From the IMG/VR virus record IMGVR_UViG_3300045120_000635, positions 1 to 41,111 of that record: 41,111 nt of DNA; one strand, written 5' to 3'. Below are positions 6,940 through 14,510 of the stretch, in pieces (position 1 is the stretch's first letter; the number at the start of each line of letters is the position of its first letter). A program made the position numbers and the translations under genes. This stretch comes from a virus. Under the pieces are notes generated by a model. It was not told the DNA's origin. It did no database searches and was given only the letters and a program-made list of their open reading frames with translations.

Positions 6940-7101
6940 ATGCCCAGAAAAAACGCGGTGGCGCCTGTCATCGAAGAGGTCATCCCTGACCCTGATCCCG
7001 AGGCCGGCGAAGAGGCACTCGTGGCCGTCTACACGCTGCTGATCGACTACATCCTCGAGGACCGCGCCCAGGAAATAGTGGACACCAGTGCCGTAGCGTA
7101 G
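6940..7101 (+). CDS. Small acidic hypothetical protein
   Basis: A 53-aa protein (MPRKNAVAPVIEEVIPDPDP... YTLLIDYILEDRAQEI), acidic and helical in its second half. It lies 12 nt upstream of the serine integrase start, in the same direction, and could be an excisionase-like or regulatory companion. Its charge is opposite to that of most basic excisionases and no motif supports that role. There is no strong ribosome site. Confidence 0.5.
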   Translation: MPRKNAVAPVIEEVIPDPDPEAGEEALVAVYTLLIDYILEDRAQEIVDTSAVA

Positions 7102-7113
7102 TACAACTACAAC

Positions 7114-9003
7114 ATGGCACCCAAACTTACAGCTCTTGCCGCGCAGCGCGCTCGTCTCGTTCCACTGGTCATCCTCGGTATCGCCGAACGCTCCGTCGCG
7201 TACGGTCGCGTCAGTAGCGAGTCTCAGAAAGAAGACGAGACGATCAACGGGCAGAAGACGGTCCTGCTCAAGGACATCACCATCCGCGATGACCCCAGCC
7301 TGCCGATTGCTCAGCAACGCAAGCTCGTCGGCCAGTTCTGGGATGACGGCGTCTCCGGCACCGTCCCGCTCGAGCAACGCCCCGAGGGACGCAAGCTCGT
7401 CGCCATGATCTGCGAACGCGGCAACATTCGCTGCAAAGGCGAGTGCAATACCCCCCAGCGGATCGACGTGGTATGGGCCACCAAGCTTGACCGACTGGCG
7501 CGCACGCTGCAGATCCTGATCGAGGTCGAAGCGTTCCTGCGCAACCACGGCGTCAAGCTGCGCGTGCTCGAGCACAACATCGACACGACCACGCCGATGG
7601 GCATCATGATCTTCACGATCCTTGGCGCAATCGCCCAGTGGGAACGCGAAGTCATCCTCGAACGCACGGCCAGCGGCAGAAAGCAGAAAGCATCGGAGGG
7701 CAAGTTCGTGGGTGGGCGCCGCACATTCGGATTACAGACCGACAAGAACGGCTACCTGATCGTGGACGACACGCTGGTCGACGGCACCAACGAAATGGCC
7801 TACAAGATCGTCCAGCAGATCTTCGACAACGTGGTGAACCACGGCTCGTCCGCGTTCCGCGAGGCGCAGCGGTGGGGCATGACCGACCGTCGCGTCCAGT
7901 CGATCCTCCACAACCCACGCTACAAGGGTGAGGGCGGCATGGTCAGCGGGGGCACGGAGTGGATCGCCGCGGAGAAGAACCCGCCGCCGACGATCGTTGC
8001 CCCCGAGACGTGGGAGCTCGCCCAGGGCATCCTGCTCGAGAACCGGAAAAACTCCAGCCGCAATCGTCATTACGATTACCTGTTGACACGCCTGCTGGTG
8101 TGCTGTGAGCCCCACGACCATACCCCCGTGGTCGACGACAACGGCGTGACGTGGGGGCGCCCGGTCAAGATCTCGGGACTGTGCGGCCGCACCTTCTCCG
8201 GCCGTGTCGAGAAACGCCACCAGTACCGGTCGATCTATGTTTACTACTGCTGCTCGCGTGGAGCCGACTGCACGGCCAGAATGCTCCGCGGCAACGAGAC
8301 GGAAAATGCCGTGTGGGAGGTCGTCGACCAGACGCTGCGCAATCCGAAGAAGGCGCTCGCCACGGCACTTGATCGCCGCAACCAGGAAGAGACGCTGCGC
8401 CAGGTCCGCACCGAGATGGGTGTCGTCGTCGAAGCCCTCACCAGACTGGATGCCGAGCGCGAGCGCGTCATCCGCAATGGCGAAAAGGGGCACAGGTCAG
8501 AAGCCGACGTCGATCAGCGCATAGCTGAAATCGAGGCCGAGGCCGCCCCGCTGCACGAGCAGAAGAAAGCCCTCGAGGTCCAGTTCCGCTCGGCCATGCA
8601 GACCAGCACCAACATCGACGTGGCCGCGCTGAACGCCACGGCCACCAGCGCGCAGCTCGATCAGATCAACGCCCTGTGCGCCTCGAGCAATCCCGAGGAG
8701 GTTCGCAAGGGACGGCAGCGCAAAGCCGCAATCCTGCACACGGTGATCAACCGTATCGAAGTGCGGAACAGCGCGGAGGAGCGCCCCACGCTGCGGCTGT
8801 TCCTGCGTATTGGCGGATCTGTTGGAATTGACCTGTCGCGATTTCAAGAAACGTCGGACAATCCACAACTCCAATCTCAGGATCCGTCGAAAACCGCCCG
8901 TGTTGGAGCGACCTACTCGGAGGACAACCCACAAGCCGAGCAGGAGGAATTCGTCATCGTTCGCGAAATCAGCCTGCCGCCTCGAAAGGGCTCCGCAGCG
9001 TGA
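7114..9003 (+). CDS. int: Large serine recombinase (phage integrase)
   Basis: A 629-aa large serine integrase that would recombine attP with a host attB. The resolvase-type catalytic domain has AYGRVSSES with nucleophile S34 near the N-terminus and TKLDRLAR (R127, R130) further on, then IFTILGAIAQWEREVILERTASG, the family's helix-E region. The recombinase domain has RRTFGLQTDKNGYL and RRVQSILHNPRYKGEG. A zinc-ribbon follows (CCEPHDHTP... GLCGRTFSG... CCSRGADC), then a coiled coil near 430-500 and a variable tail. A Cys-containing insertion (MICERGNIRCKGECN) interrupts the catalytic domain. Its presence makes the phage temperate. attP is usually next to int, but I could not prove its position. 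Confidence 0.93.
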   Translation: MAPKLTALAAQRARLVPLVILGIAERSVAYGRVSSESQKEDETINGQKTVLLKDITIRDDPSLPIAQQRKLVGQFWDDGVSGTVPLEQRPEGRKLVAMICERGNIRCKGECNTPQRIDVVWATKLDRLARTLQILIEVEAFLRNHGVKLRVLEHNIDTTTPMGIMIFTILGAIAQWEREVILERTASGRKQKASEGKFVGGRRTFGLQTDKNGYLIVDDTLVDGTNEMAYKIVQQIFDNVVNHGSSAFREAQRWGMTDRRVQSILHNPRYKGEGGMVSGGTEWIAAEKNPPPTIVAPETWELAQGILLENRKNSSRNRHYDYLLTRLLVCCEPHDHTPVVDDNGVTWGRPVKISGLCGRTFSGRVEKRHQYRSIYVYYCCSRGADCTARMLRGNETENAVWEVVDQTLRNPKKALATALDRRNQEETLRQVRTEMGVVVEALTRLDAERERVIRNGEKGHRSEADVDQRIAEIEAEAAPLHEQKKALEVQFRSAMQTSTNIDVAALNATATSAQLDQINALCASSNPEEVRKGRQRKAAILHTVINRIEVRNSAEERPTLRLFLRIGGSVGIDLSRFQETSDNPQLQSQDPSKTARVGATYSEDNPQAEQEEFVIVREISLPPRKGSAA

Positions 9004-9914
9004 CCACACAGTACGCGTTGGCTCTGGAGAAACAAGTCGAGCTGATAGGGTGGACGCACACTGCCGGAGCTGACAAGTTCAGCTATGACCTCTTTGGCAA
9101 CACTACCTGGCTGAGAGTCCTTCGAGCAGCGCTGCCGATCGCCAGTACGCTGTTTGTCAGCAAGGACATTTGCGATCTGGTCGCTCTCAGTGGCCGGAAG
9201 TTGCCCGCGTTCCGCCCAACGGTCGATGTGGTGCCAGATACTCTGGGTGGCTTCGTGTGGTTGGAAGAACCGATTGCACGTGCGCCGTTGCTTGGCAAGG
9301 AACGGGCTGTTCGTGCGCTGCTGTGGCTGTTCTGTCGTCTACCTGGATCGACGTATGCCCAGGATGGCGTGGGGATCATTGCGACCACGGAAAATACGGA
9401 GTTGGCGATAGTGCCATTCTGTGAGATTTCAGGTCACTTGTTTCCTTGGTTCTTTTTCGAGTGGCCCTGGACCGAAACCCAACTCGAAGCGATCACCCGT
9501 GAACAGATGTATTCGGACGAAAACCACACCGACTACGACGCTACCCTCGCGTCCGCGTGTTACGGGTTTCTGTCTTCGTTGTGGTTGTTTATGAAACAGC
9601 GCGTCCTAGTGGGGTCGCACCAGTCCGTTGAGCGGCACGTGCGGAAGCGGCTCGAAAGACAGGGCTGGACCGAGCGATCACTGGTTACTGTAGTCCAGTT
9701 GCGGCGGCGCGAGTCGGTCGTCCGTCGCGACCCAATCAACGAGACAGATGTCATTGAATGGTCATGCAAGTGGATCGTACGCGGTCACTGGCGGCAGCAG
9801 TTCTATCCCAGCAAGCATATGAATATCCCGATCTGGATCACGCCCTACGTCAAGGGGCCGGACGACAAGCCCCTGAAGCCACCGCGCGCCACCATCTTCG
9901 CGGTCGTTAGGTAG
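9000..9914 (+). CDS. Conserved unknown cargo protein coupled to the integrase
   Basis: A 304-aa protein starting at GTG 9000, overlapping the integrase stop as GTGA. The N-terminal two thirds is mixed alpha/beta (LVALSGRKLP, GHLFPWFFFEWPWTETQ). The C-terminal segment EWSCKWIVRGHWRQQFYPS...WITPYVKGPDDKPL resembles a motif I recall from uncharacterised actinobacterial proteins; no function is known to me. Base composition looks a little less GC-rich than its neighbours. Because it is coupled to int and precedes a terminator, it could be expressed from the prophage as a conversion or immunity gene. That is inference. Confidence 0.75.
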   Translation: MTTQYALALEKQVELIGWTHTAGADKFSYDLFGNTTWLRVLRAALPIASTLFVSKDICDLVALSGRKLPAFRPTVDVVPDTLGGFVWLEEPIARAPLLGKERAVRALLWLFCRLPGSTYAQDGVGIIATTENTELAIVPFCEISGHLFPWFFFEWPWTETQLEAITREQMYSDENHTDYDATLASACYGFLSSLWLFMKQRVLVGSHQSVERHVRKRLERQGWTERSLVTVVQLRRRESVVRRDPINETDVIEWSCKWIVRGHWRQQFYPSKHMNIPIWITPYVKGPDDKPLKPPRATIFAVVR

Positions 9915-9996
9915 ATGAAAAAGGGCTGGAAAGAATCCGTCGCGTGATCCATACTCAGCAGCGCAGTGTGTTTGGGTGCCAATCCTCGCGCTGCTA

Positions 9997-10028
9997 CCCC
10001 TCAGTCGCAAGACTGAGGGGTTTTTCTT
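9997..10028 (+). terminator. Rho-independent terminator with GCAA tetraloop
   Basis: A perfect 10-bp stem (CCCCTCAGTC 9997-10006 and GACTGAGGGG 10011-10020) with a GCAA loop is followed by TTTTTCTTT. It lies 80 nt after the cargo gene and before the next plus-strand gene, so it probably ends the integrase-cargo transcript. The 80-nt gap before it (9915-9996) has no gene and is a candidate place for attP. Confidence 0.9.
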
Positions 10029-10085
10029 TCCTCTCGCTGCAGGCAGGACATGGGCGGTACACTGACGAGACACTCTGGGGAAGGA

Positions 10086-10385
10086 ATGATGAGCATGCCT
10101 TGCGTCATCAAGCTGGAAGGCCTCGTGCGCGGCGAGGACACCCCGCACGACGGTCGCTACCTGCGCGAGTACGATCCCCAGCGGGGTGGGATAGACCCTG
10201 ACGGGGTGCGCTGGATGCACCTGGTGACCACCGACACACTCGAGGAGGCACGCCGTTTCCCGGACCTGACCGACGCGCTGCAGTACGTCCGTCAGGTTGA
10301 CCCGCACCAGCCCCGCCGTCCTGAAGATGGGCAGCCCAACCGTCCGCTCTGCGCGTTCAGTGTTTCCATCGAGCCCGTCTCGTGA
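10086..10385 (+). CDS. Hypothetical protein
   Basis: A 99-aa protein (MMSMPCVIKLEGLVRGEDTPHDGRYLREYDP...) with a good GGGGAAGGA ribosome site just before tandem ATGs at 10086 and 10089. It resembles small phage proteins that start with a beta strand and carry a YLREYDP-like motif, but no function is known to me. It is the first gene after the terminator and is coupled to the next gene by a GTGA overlap. Confidence 0.72.
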   Translation: MMSMPCVIKLEGLVRGEDTPHDGRYLREYDPQRGGIDPDGVRWMHLVTTDTLEEARRFPDLTDALQYVRQVDPHQPRRPEDGQPNRPLCAFSVSIEPVS

Positions 10386-10588
10386 CCATCCCTGAGCGGT
10401 GCGATCGGGCAGGTTGCACGGCGCCCGTCGAGACGATCTGCCCTCTGTGCATGCGCTGCTTTTGCGTCGAACACGACCTGCTCCCTGATGGCCACATCTG
10501 CCTGGCAACGTTTCCCTTCAACGGCCTGCGCCGCCTCGACGACGACGAGGTCGAAGCCGCCCTCGAGCACTTCCAACCGCTGCCATGA
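10382..10588 (+). CDS. Small zinc-finger protein
   Basis: A 68-aa protein with a GTG start overlapping the previous stop. Its ligand pattern C-x4-C-x7-C-x2-C-x2-C-x-C-x2-H-x8-C (from CDRAGCTAPVETICPLCMRCFCVEH to GHIC) looks like a two-zinc B-box or AN1-like finger. It could mediate protein or nucleic-acid contacts. It is coupled to the next gene by an ATGA overlap. Confidence 0.72.
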   Translation: MTIPERCDRAGCTAPVETICPLCMRCFCVEHDLLPDGHICLATFPFNGLRRLDDDEVEAALEHFQPLP

Positions 10589-10995
10589 GCACTGACCCAG
10601 GAAAGACCCACTACGTCGGCGACGGGTGTCAGCCAGCCCACGATCCCGCGATCGACCAGGCGCCGCCTGAGGTCACGTTCGACGAGCTGCACGCCGAGTA
10701 TCTGCGCGAGATCGCGTCAAAACTTCGCGCCGAAAAGGAGGTCGCTCGGCTGCAACGCGAGAACGGCTCACTCGCCCGCATGTATGCGCTCTGCGAAGAC
10801 ACGTTGCGCGAGCGCCAGGAGAAGGTCAACCATGCTGAAGCCTTTGTCGATTGGCATCTGAAAGGCCAGCCGCGTACGCCAGGAACGCTCTATCCGATGA
10901 CGTACGCCACCCAGGATCAGTGGCATGAGGAATGGGACCGGCGCCTCGCTGCTCTCATCGCGGCGCTTACCAGAGAGAAGGCCAATAATTTCTGA
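10585..10995 (+). CDS. Coiled-coil hypothetical protein
   Basis: A 136-aa protein. After a polar N-terminus, residues about 33-85 (FDELHAEYLREIASKLRAEK... ARLQRENGSLARMYALCEDTL) form a strong coiled coil. The C-terminus is globular and rich in W and Y (YATQDQWHEEWDRRL). It overlaps the zinc-finger gene as ATGA and precedes another coiled-coil gene. No family is recognised. Confidence 0.65.
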   Translation: MSTDPGKTHYVGDGCQPAHDPAIDQAPPEVTFDELHAEYLREIASKLRAEKEVARLQRENGSLARMYALCEDTLRERQEKVNHAEAFVDWHLKGQPRTPGTLYPMTYATQDQWHEEWDRRLAALIAALTREKANNF

Positions 10996-11407
10996 CAAAG
11001 ACGCGGCGGCGTGGGTTCACAGGCAGGCGGAACTTCAAGCACAGATCACACGCCAGGAGCAACGGTTCCGAGAGGTTGAGGCGGAATGGGTCGAGCGGTA
11101 CGAAAAGCTTGAGGCCGAGGTCGGCCGGCTCACGGTTGAACTCACCCACCGCGTTGGCTGGGAGGAACGCTGCCTGGACGCAGAGGCAGCACTCGCCACG
11201 CTGCGCGCGGAGAACGCTCGGCTGCGGGCGGCCGAGGCCGAGTGTCGCAACAGCCGTGGCTTCGTGGCGGCTGAGAACGAGCGGCTACGTACGGCGCTGA
11301 CGGAGATCGCTGAGACATGCAGCGTCAAGAAGATCGACAGTCAGATGACGTGCAAGTGCGCCGGCGGCATGGCGCGGCGAGCGCTTGTTCGCGCTAAAGC
11401 GAGTTAG
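10925..11407 (+). CDS. Coiled-coil protein, start uncertain (possibly ATT)
   Basis: Most of this protein of up to 160 aa is coiled coil (LQAQITRQEQRFREVEAEW... LEAEVGRLTVELTHRVGWEER... LRAENARLRAAEAECRNS...AENERLRTALTEIAE), with a short Cys-containing tail (MTCKCAGG). The only ATG, 10925, would overlap the previous gene by 71 nt in another frame. An AAGG lies 6 nt before an in-frame ATT at 10988, giving ISDKDAAAWVHRQ... as an alternative start that overlaps the previous stop by a few bases. Confidence 0.6.
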   Translation: MRNGTGASLLSSRRLPERRPIISDKDAAAWVHRQAELQAQITRQEQRFREVEAEWVERYEKLEAEVGRLTVELTHRVGWEERCLDAEAALATLRAENARLRAAEAECRNSRGFVAAENERLRTALTEIAETCSVKKIDSQMTCKCAGGMARRALVRAKAS

Positions 11408-11409
11408 CG

Positions 11410-11676
11410 ATGGCAAGACCAACCCGTCCAGCTACTGCGGATGAGGCTCTGGATGCCCGCGACAAGGTGATGGCGCGCATTGAGGCGCTGGCTCCAGAGG
11501 TAGCGCGGCTGCGCGCTGAACAACGCGAATTGAACAAGCGGTACAAGGCGGCTCATCACGCCTGGGCAACGGCAGACATTGAGTTGAAGCACCACCGCTT
11601 GTATCTGTATTCACTAGCGGCGGGCGCTGCCAGCGGCACGCTGGTCATGCCGCTTGATGACGCTAAATCCCGTTAG
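11410..11676 (+). CDS. Small helical hypothetical protein
   Basis: An 88-aa protein (MARPTRPATADEALDARDKVMARIEALAPEVARLRAEQREL...), mostly helical with a coiled-coil centre and a small Ala/Gly-rich C-terminal part. It starts 2 nt after the previous stop. Its end lies 19 nt before the MT-A70-type methyltransferase. No function is recognised. Confidence 0.62.
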   Translation: MARPTRPATADEALDARDKVMARIEALAPEVARLRAEQRELNKRYKAAHHAWATADIELKHHRLYLYSLAAGAASGTLVMPLDDAKSR

Positions 11677-11695
11677 GTCGAGACGAGTGGAGTAC

Positions 11696-12262
11696 ATGAC
11701 TATCGTTGCTGACCCGCCCTGGCAGCAGCCGTTAGGCGGGCAGCGGAAGCGTGTTGCCTGCGCTAAACGTGGCGCGGACCACGGACTTGCCAGAGCCTTG
11801 CCATACGAGACAATGACCGTTGCTCAACTGGTCGCGCTGCCGGTGGCGGACATCGCCGCAGTTGGGGCACACCTGTGGCTGTGGACAACAAACGCCTTTC
11901 TGCGGCAGGGCTTCGAAGTCATGGAGGCATGGGGCTTCAAGTACCTGGCCCCAATCACATGGGTAAAGCCCAGCGGGGTGGGTAACTACTTCGTGCATCG
12001 GACGCAAACCGTCCTGTTTGGCTATCGCCAGAAGTGTCTGTTTCCGGCCGCCCGCTACAGGCCCACGGTGTTCACGACGACCGCTGCGCGACCTGGCAAG
12101 CACTCCGAGAAACCCGGCGAGGCGTTCGATCTGATCGAGTCGATCTCGCCTGGCCCACGACTAGAGATGTTCGCCCGCTCGCATCGTCTCGGCTGGGATG
12201 TTTGGGGCAACGAAAGCGGTGACAACACGCCGCTTGCTAGAGATAAGAGCACTTCTATCTGA
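11696..12262 (+). CDS. MT-A70-like adenine-N6 DNA methyltransferase
   Basis: A 188-aa protein with the MT-A70/M.MunI-type catalytic motif DPPW six residues from the chosen start (MTIVADPPWQQP). Conserved structural segments follow: VALPVADIAAVGAHLWLWTTNAFL, AWGFKYLAPITWVKPSGVGNYFVHRTQTVLFGYRQK, and KHSEKPGEAFDLIESISPGPRLEMFARSHRLGWDVWGNE. It would methylate adenine in DNA using S-adenosylmethionine. ATG 11696 is used; GTG 11687 (VEYMTIVADPPW) is an alternative that matches the family N-terminus well. No restriction endonuclease is nearby, so it is an orphan enzyme. Confidence 0.9.
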   Translation: MTIVADPPWQQPLGGQRKRVACAKRGADHGLARALPYETMTVAQLVALPVADIAAVGAHLWLWTTNAFLRQGFEVMEAWGFKYLAPITWVKPSGVGNYFVHRTQTVLFGYRQKCLFPAARYRPTVFTTTAARPGKHSEKPGEAFDLIESISPGPRLEMFARSHRLGWDVWGNESGDNTPLARDKSTSI

Positions 12263-12712
12263 ATGATGGGCACTCGCACGTATGGCGGCACCGGACTCTC
12301 CCTCGAGGACCTCGACGCCCTGCCGCGGCACGAGCGCGAAGCCATCCTCGCCGGCACCATCAGCATGCTGCGCGGGCAGCTCGCCGAGCTTCGCACCCAG
12401 CTCCTCGAGTCGGAAGGCATGCTCAGACAGGCGATGCTCGAACGTGGCGCCACCGTCGCTGACGCCGGCGCGTGGACGGTGACCCTCGCCACCCGACATG
12501 CCTACGTCTACGACGAAGAAACGCTGGCCGGCCTGCAGGCGTACGTCGATCCCGAGGTCTACGACGAGACGGTACGCACCCATCGCACTGTCGAGGTCAG
12601 CAAGCTTAAACTGAACCAGTTGGTCAAACGCGGCGGCGACATCGCCAGGATCATCGAAGCCGCTACCACCGACGTCGTCGACGGCTATACGCTGAAGGTC
12701 AGCCGTGCCTGA
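12263..12712 (+). CDS. Phage hypothetical protein with coiled-coil N-terminus
   Basis: A 149-aa protein that begins right after the methyltransferase stop. Residues about 20-60 are helical (AILAGTISMLRGQLAELRTQLLESEGMLRQAM). The second half, VYDEETLAGLQAYVDPEVYDETVRTHRTVEVSKLKLNQLVKRGGDIARIIEAA, looks like a globular domain of small phage proteins of unknown role. The arrangement resembles some host-nuclease-inhibitor-like proteins, but I cannot support that. Confidence 0.65.
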   Translation: MMGTRTYGGTGLSLEDLDALPRHEREAILAGTISMLRGQLAELRTQLLESEGMLRQAMLERGATVADAGAWTVTLATRHAYVYDEETLAGLQAYVDPEVYDETVRTHRTVEVSKLKLNQLVKRGGDIARIIEAATTDVVDGYTLKVSRA

Positions 12713-13076
12713 TCTAACGACTGAAGAAGAACTCCGTGCGCAGTTGATGGCCGAAGAACTCAAGAGGCTCAGGCGACGCGGCCCGATCCCCGTCGAGATC
12801 GACCAGTTCGCCGCGTTCCAGTTGATCGGCGCGCTGCAACTCGCGCTGGCACCACGAATTCGACCGCTGATGCTGACCGAAGACGGGTTCCTGACGATCG
12901 TCGACAGCATCCAGCGGGCGATGATGGTCGAGCCGTTCAGCCCGAAAGTGGACGACGTGGTCGCCTTGATCGGGCAGTGCCGTGTGCTGCAGCGTCGCGT
13001 GGCAAGGCTGGAGCTAGAGAACGATCAACTGCGCGAGCGCGTCATCACACAAACAGACCCGCTGCCGCCACGATAA
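12705..13076 (+). CDS. Hypothetical protein with C-terminal coiled coil
   Basis: A 123-aa protein starting at GTG 12705, overlapping the previous gene by 8 nt. The N-terminal part is charged (TTEEELRAQLMAEELKRLRRRG), the middle is hydrophobic-helical (FAAFQLIGALQLAL) and the end is a short leucine-zipper-like helix (CRVLQRRVARLELENDQLRERV). It is the last plus-strand gene here and overlaps the end of the late minus operon by 32 nt. Confidence 0.6.
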   Translation: MPDLTTEEELRAQLMAEELKRLRRRGPIPVEIDQFAAFQLIGALQLALAPRIRPLMLTEDGFLTIVDSIQRAMMVEPFSPKVDDVVALIGQCRVLQRRVARLELENDQLRERVITQTDPLPPR

Positions 13077-13200
13077 AGCCGCCGCCGACGACCCCGTGCT
13101 CTGGCGGCAGCACGCCAACGAAGACCAGCATCCCGATAAGGAACAGGACGACGCCCACCACCTGGCGCAGAACTGGAGGACCGGATGCCTGGTCGCGCAC
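13045..13200 (-). CDS. Tiny membrane protein, last gene of the late operon
   Basis: A 51-aa protein: a GTG start at 13200 preceded by GAGGGG, a short polar N-terminus (MRDQASGPPVLRQ) and two hydrophobic segments (VVGVVLFLIGMLVFVGVL and GVVGGGFIVAAAGLFV) joined by PPEH. Two short membrane spans beside a larger membrane protein and a peptidase-like gene fit a holin or accessory lysis protein, but nothing proves the role. Confidence 0.6.
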   Translation of the reverse strand: MRDQASGPPVLRQVVGVVLFLIGMLVFVGVLPPEHGVVGGGFIVAAAGLFV

Positions 13201-13242
13201 GCCCCTCAGGCTAAGGCACCTGGCATGCCAGTGCCGCGTCGT

Positions 13243-13443
13243 TCAGGGAGCGACGACCCGGCGACCCCACCAGTAATGGCTCAAGACGGCCAGTGCCGCC
13301 ACGCACGAGAGCAGGAAGATGATGATCAGCGGCCACGTCAAACCACCCAGGGCCAGCAACCAAGGCAGCCCGAACCAGACGATGGCGAACGCGAGCGCGG
13401 CCAGAACGATCCTGAACACCCACGAGAGAATCGGGTCGGACAT
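13243..13443 (-). CDS. Two-span membrane protein, holin candidate
   Basis: A 66-aa protein with two or three hydrophobic segments (ILSWVFRIVLAALAFAIVWF, LPWLLALGGLTWPLIIIFLL and CVAALAVL) and a basic end (HYWWGRRVVAP). A strong GGGAGG ribosome site precedes ATG 13443. It lies 12 nt after the cysteine-peptidase-like gene at the end of the late operon, the usual location and size for a phage holin. Confidence 0.7.
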   Translation of the reverse strand: MSDPILSWVFRIVLAALAFAIVWFGLPWLLALGGLTWPLIIIFLLSCVAALAVLSHYWWGRRVVAP

Positions 13444-13455
13444 CGGCGCCTCCCT

Positions 13456-13896
13456 TCATACCACCCAGAGGTGGTTCCAGCCGCCCAGACGGTCATAGTC
13501 GTAGCGGCTCAACTGGTCGTAGATTCCCCGATAGCCGGGGGCCGAGTTGCTGATCCACAGGTTCGCGCCGGCCACGCCGCGGAACGCCACCCAGTGGTAG
13601 TACTCCGTGCCTGACCCCATGCCCAGGCCACGGCTGTAGCGCTCATAGGCCTCGTCGAACGACAGCCAGCCCTGCTGGGTCTCGATGTCGCTGTCGGCAA
13701 GCACCCGCTGGAGCTGGGCGCCGCTGCCATCGTGCAGCCCGTACATGGAGCTGATGTTCGTCGGGTAGCCGATCTCATGCACCACCTCTTCACGGTTGGC
13801 GTAGATGTCGTTGCCGCGCGAGAGGTACAGCGCGCGTTCGACCCACTCGGTAGCGCAGGCCGAGCACGTCCAGTCGTAGACCTGGGCTGGCTGCAT
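13456..13896 (-). CDS. Papain/C39-like cysteine peptidase-like protein, endolysin candidate
   Basis: A 146-aa protein. YDWTCSACATEW places a cysteine (C11, with C14 nearby) at the start of a helix; YYHWVAFRGV provides H101; LWISNSAP follows with a polar residue. This is the order of papain-fold/C39-like enzymes. Many phage enzymes of this fold cut peptide bonds in cell wall, and the next gene encodes a holin-like protein. ATG 13896 is used; an upstream TTG at 13923 is possible, and the ribosome site is weak in both cases. An alternative is a virion-associated peptidase. Confidence 0.6.
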   Translation of the reverse strand: MQPAQVYDWTCSACATEWVERALYLSRGNDIYANREEVVHEIGYPTNISSMYGLHDGSGAQLQRVLADSDIETQQGWLSFDEAYERYSRGLGMGSGTEYYHWVAFRGVAGANLWISNSAPGYRGIYDQLSRYDYDRLGGWNHLWVV

Positions 13897-13942
13897 GGTC
13901 CACGGGTCCCAGTCGGGCAAACTGGGGGGCGGGACGGTTGCT

Positions 13943-14125
13943 TCAAAAGGGGGACGTCCTGACGAGATTGTCCCTCTCGATCCAGTAGTAGATGCGGTCG
14001 CGGCCGAAGGTCTGGCTGATCTTGTCGCCCTCGGCCAGGATGATGAACTGCTCGTCGCTCCTGGCCTCGTCACCCGCGTCGGCCATCGCCTGGGCTACCC
14101 CTGGGCCGATGCTGTACTCAGCCAT
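13943..14125 (-). CDS. Small hypothetical protein
   Basis: A 60-aa protein (MAEYSIGPGVAQAMADAGDEARSDEQFIILAEGDKISQTFGRDRIYYWIERDN), starting at ATG 14125 with an 8-nt overlap onto the upstream gene. Its layout resembles small phage proteins found beside endolysins, which often read AEGDxxSxxFGxxxxYYW, but no function is known to me. Confidence 0.65.
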   Translation of the reverse strand: MAEYSIGPGVAQAMADAGDEARSDEQFIILAEGDKISQTFGRDRIYYWIERDNLVRTSPF

Positions 14126-14510
14126 GCACACTCGCCTCCATGAGCGCCAGCGCCGCGTCATCGAGTACCCAGCGCTCCTCACCGTCAGTAGCGATCACCC
14201 TGGCCTTGACCTCGGCGGCGGCTTCCTCGGCGGTCTTACCCTCGCGGCCCAGGCCGGGGCGCATGGCCAGACTGACGTGCAGCGACTGGCCCAGCAGCGC
14301 ATCGGCACCACCACCGGGCGGCCAGTACGACACCGCGTCACCTTCCGGGCACGGCACCACCACCATGTTCAGGTTGTCGGAGCCGTCCGGGTTGGCCCCG
14401 TAGGTCACCGTGGCAGGGTCCAGCGTGCCGCCGTGGCTGCCACCGGCGGCGTCATCGTGAACGTATCCCCAGGCGCCAGGATCGTCGAAAGAAGTGACCC
14501 TGACGCTCAC
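14118..14510 (-). CDS. Hypothetical late protein
   Basis: A 130-aa protein starting at GTG 14510, overlapping the stop of the fibre gene as GTGA. It is beta-rich at the N-terminus (SVRVTSFDDPGAWGYVHDD), has a central GDAVSYWPPGGGADALLG segment, and ends in a helical part (EEAAAEVKARVIATDGEERWVLDD). It could be a fibre accessory or chaperone by position. No family is recognised. Confidence 0.62.
   Translation of the reverse strand: MSVRVTSFDDPGAWGYVHDDAAGGSHGGTLDPATVTYGANPDGSDNLNMVVVPCPEGDAVSYWPPGGGADALLGQSLHVSLAMRPGLGREGKTAEEAAAEVKARVIATDGEERWVLDDAALALMEASVHG

Noticed and set aside
6940-7101. Excisionase (recombination directionality factor)
   Set aside because: Position fits, but the protein is acidic and has no winged-helix or HTH pattern.
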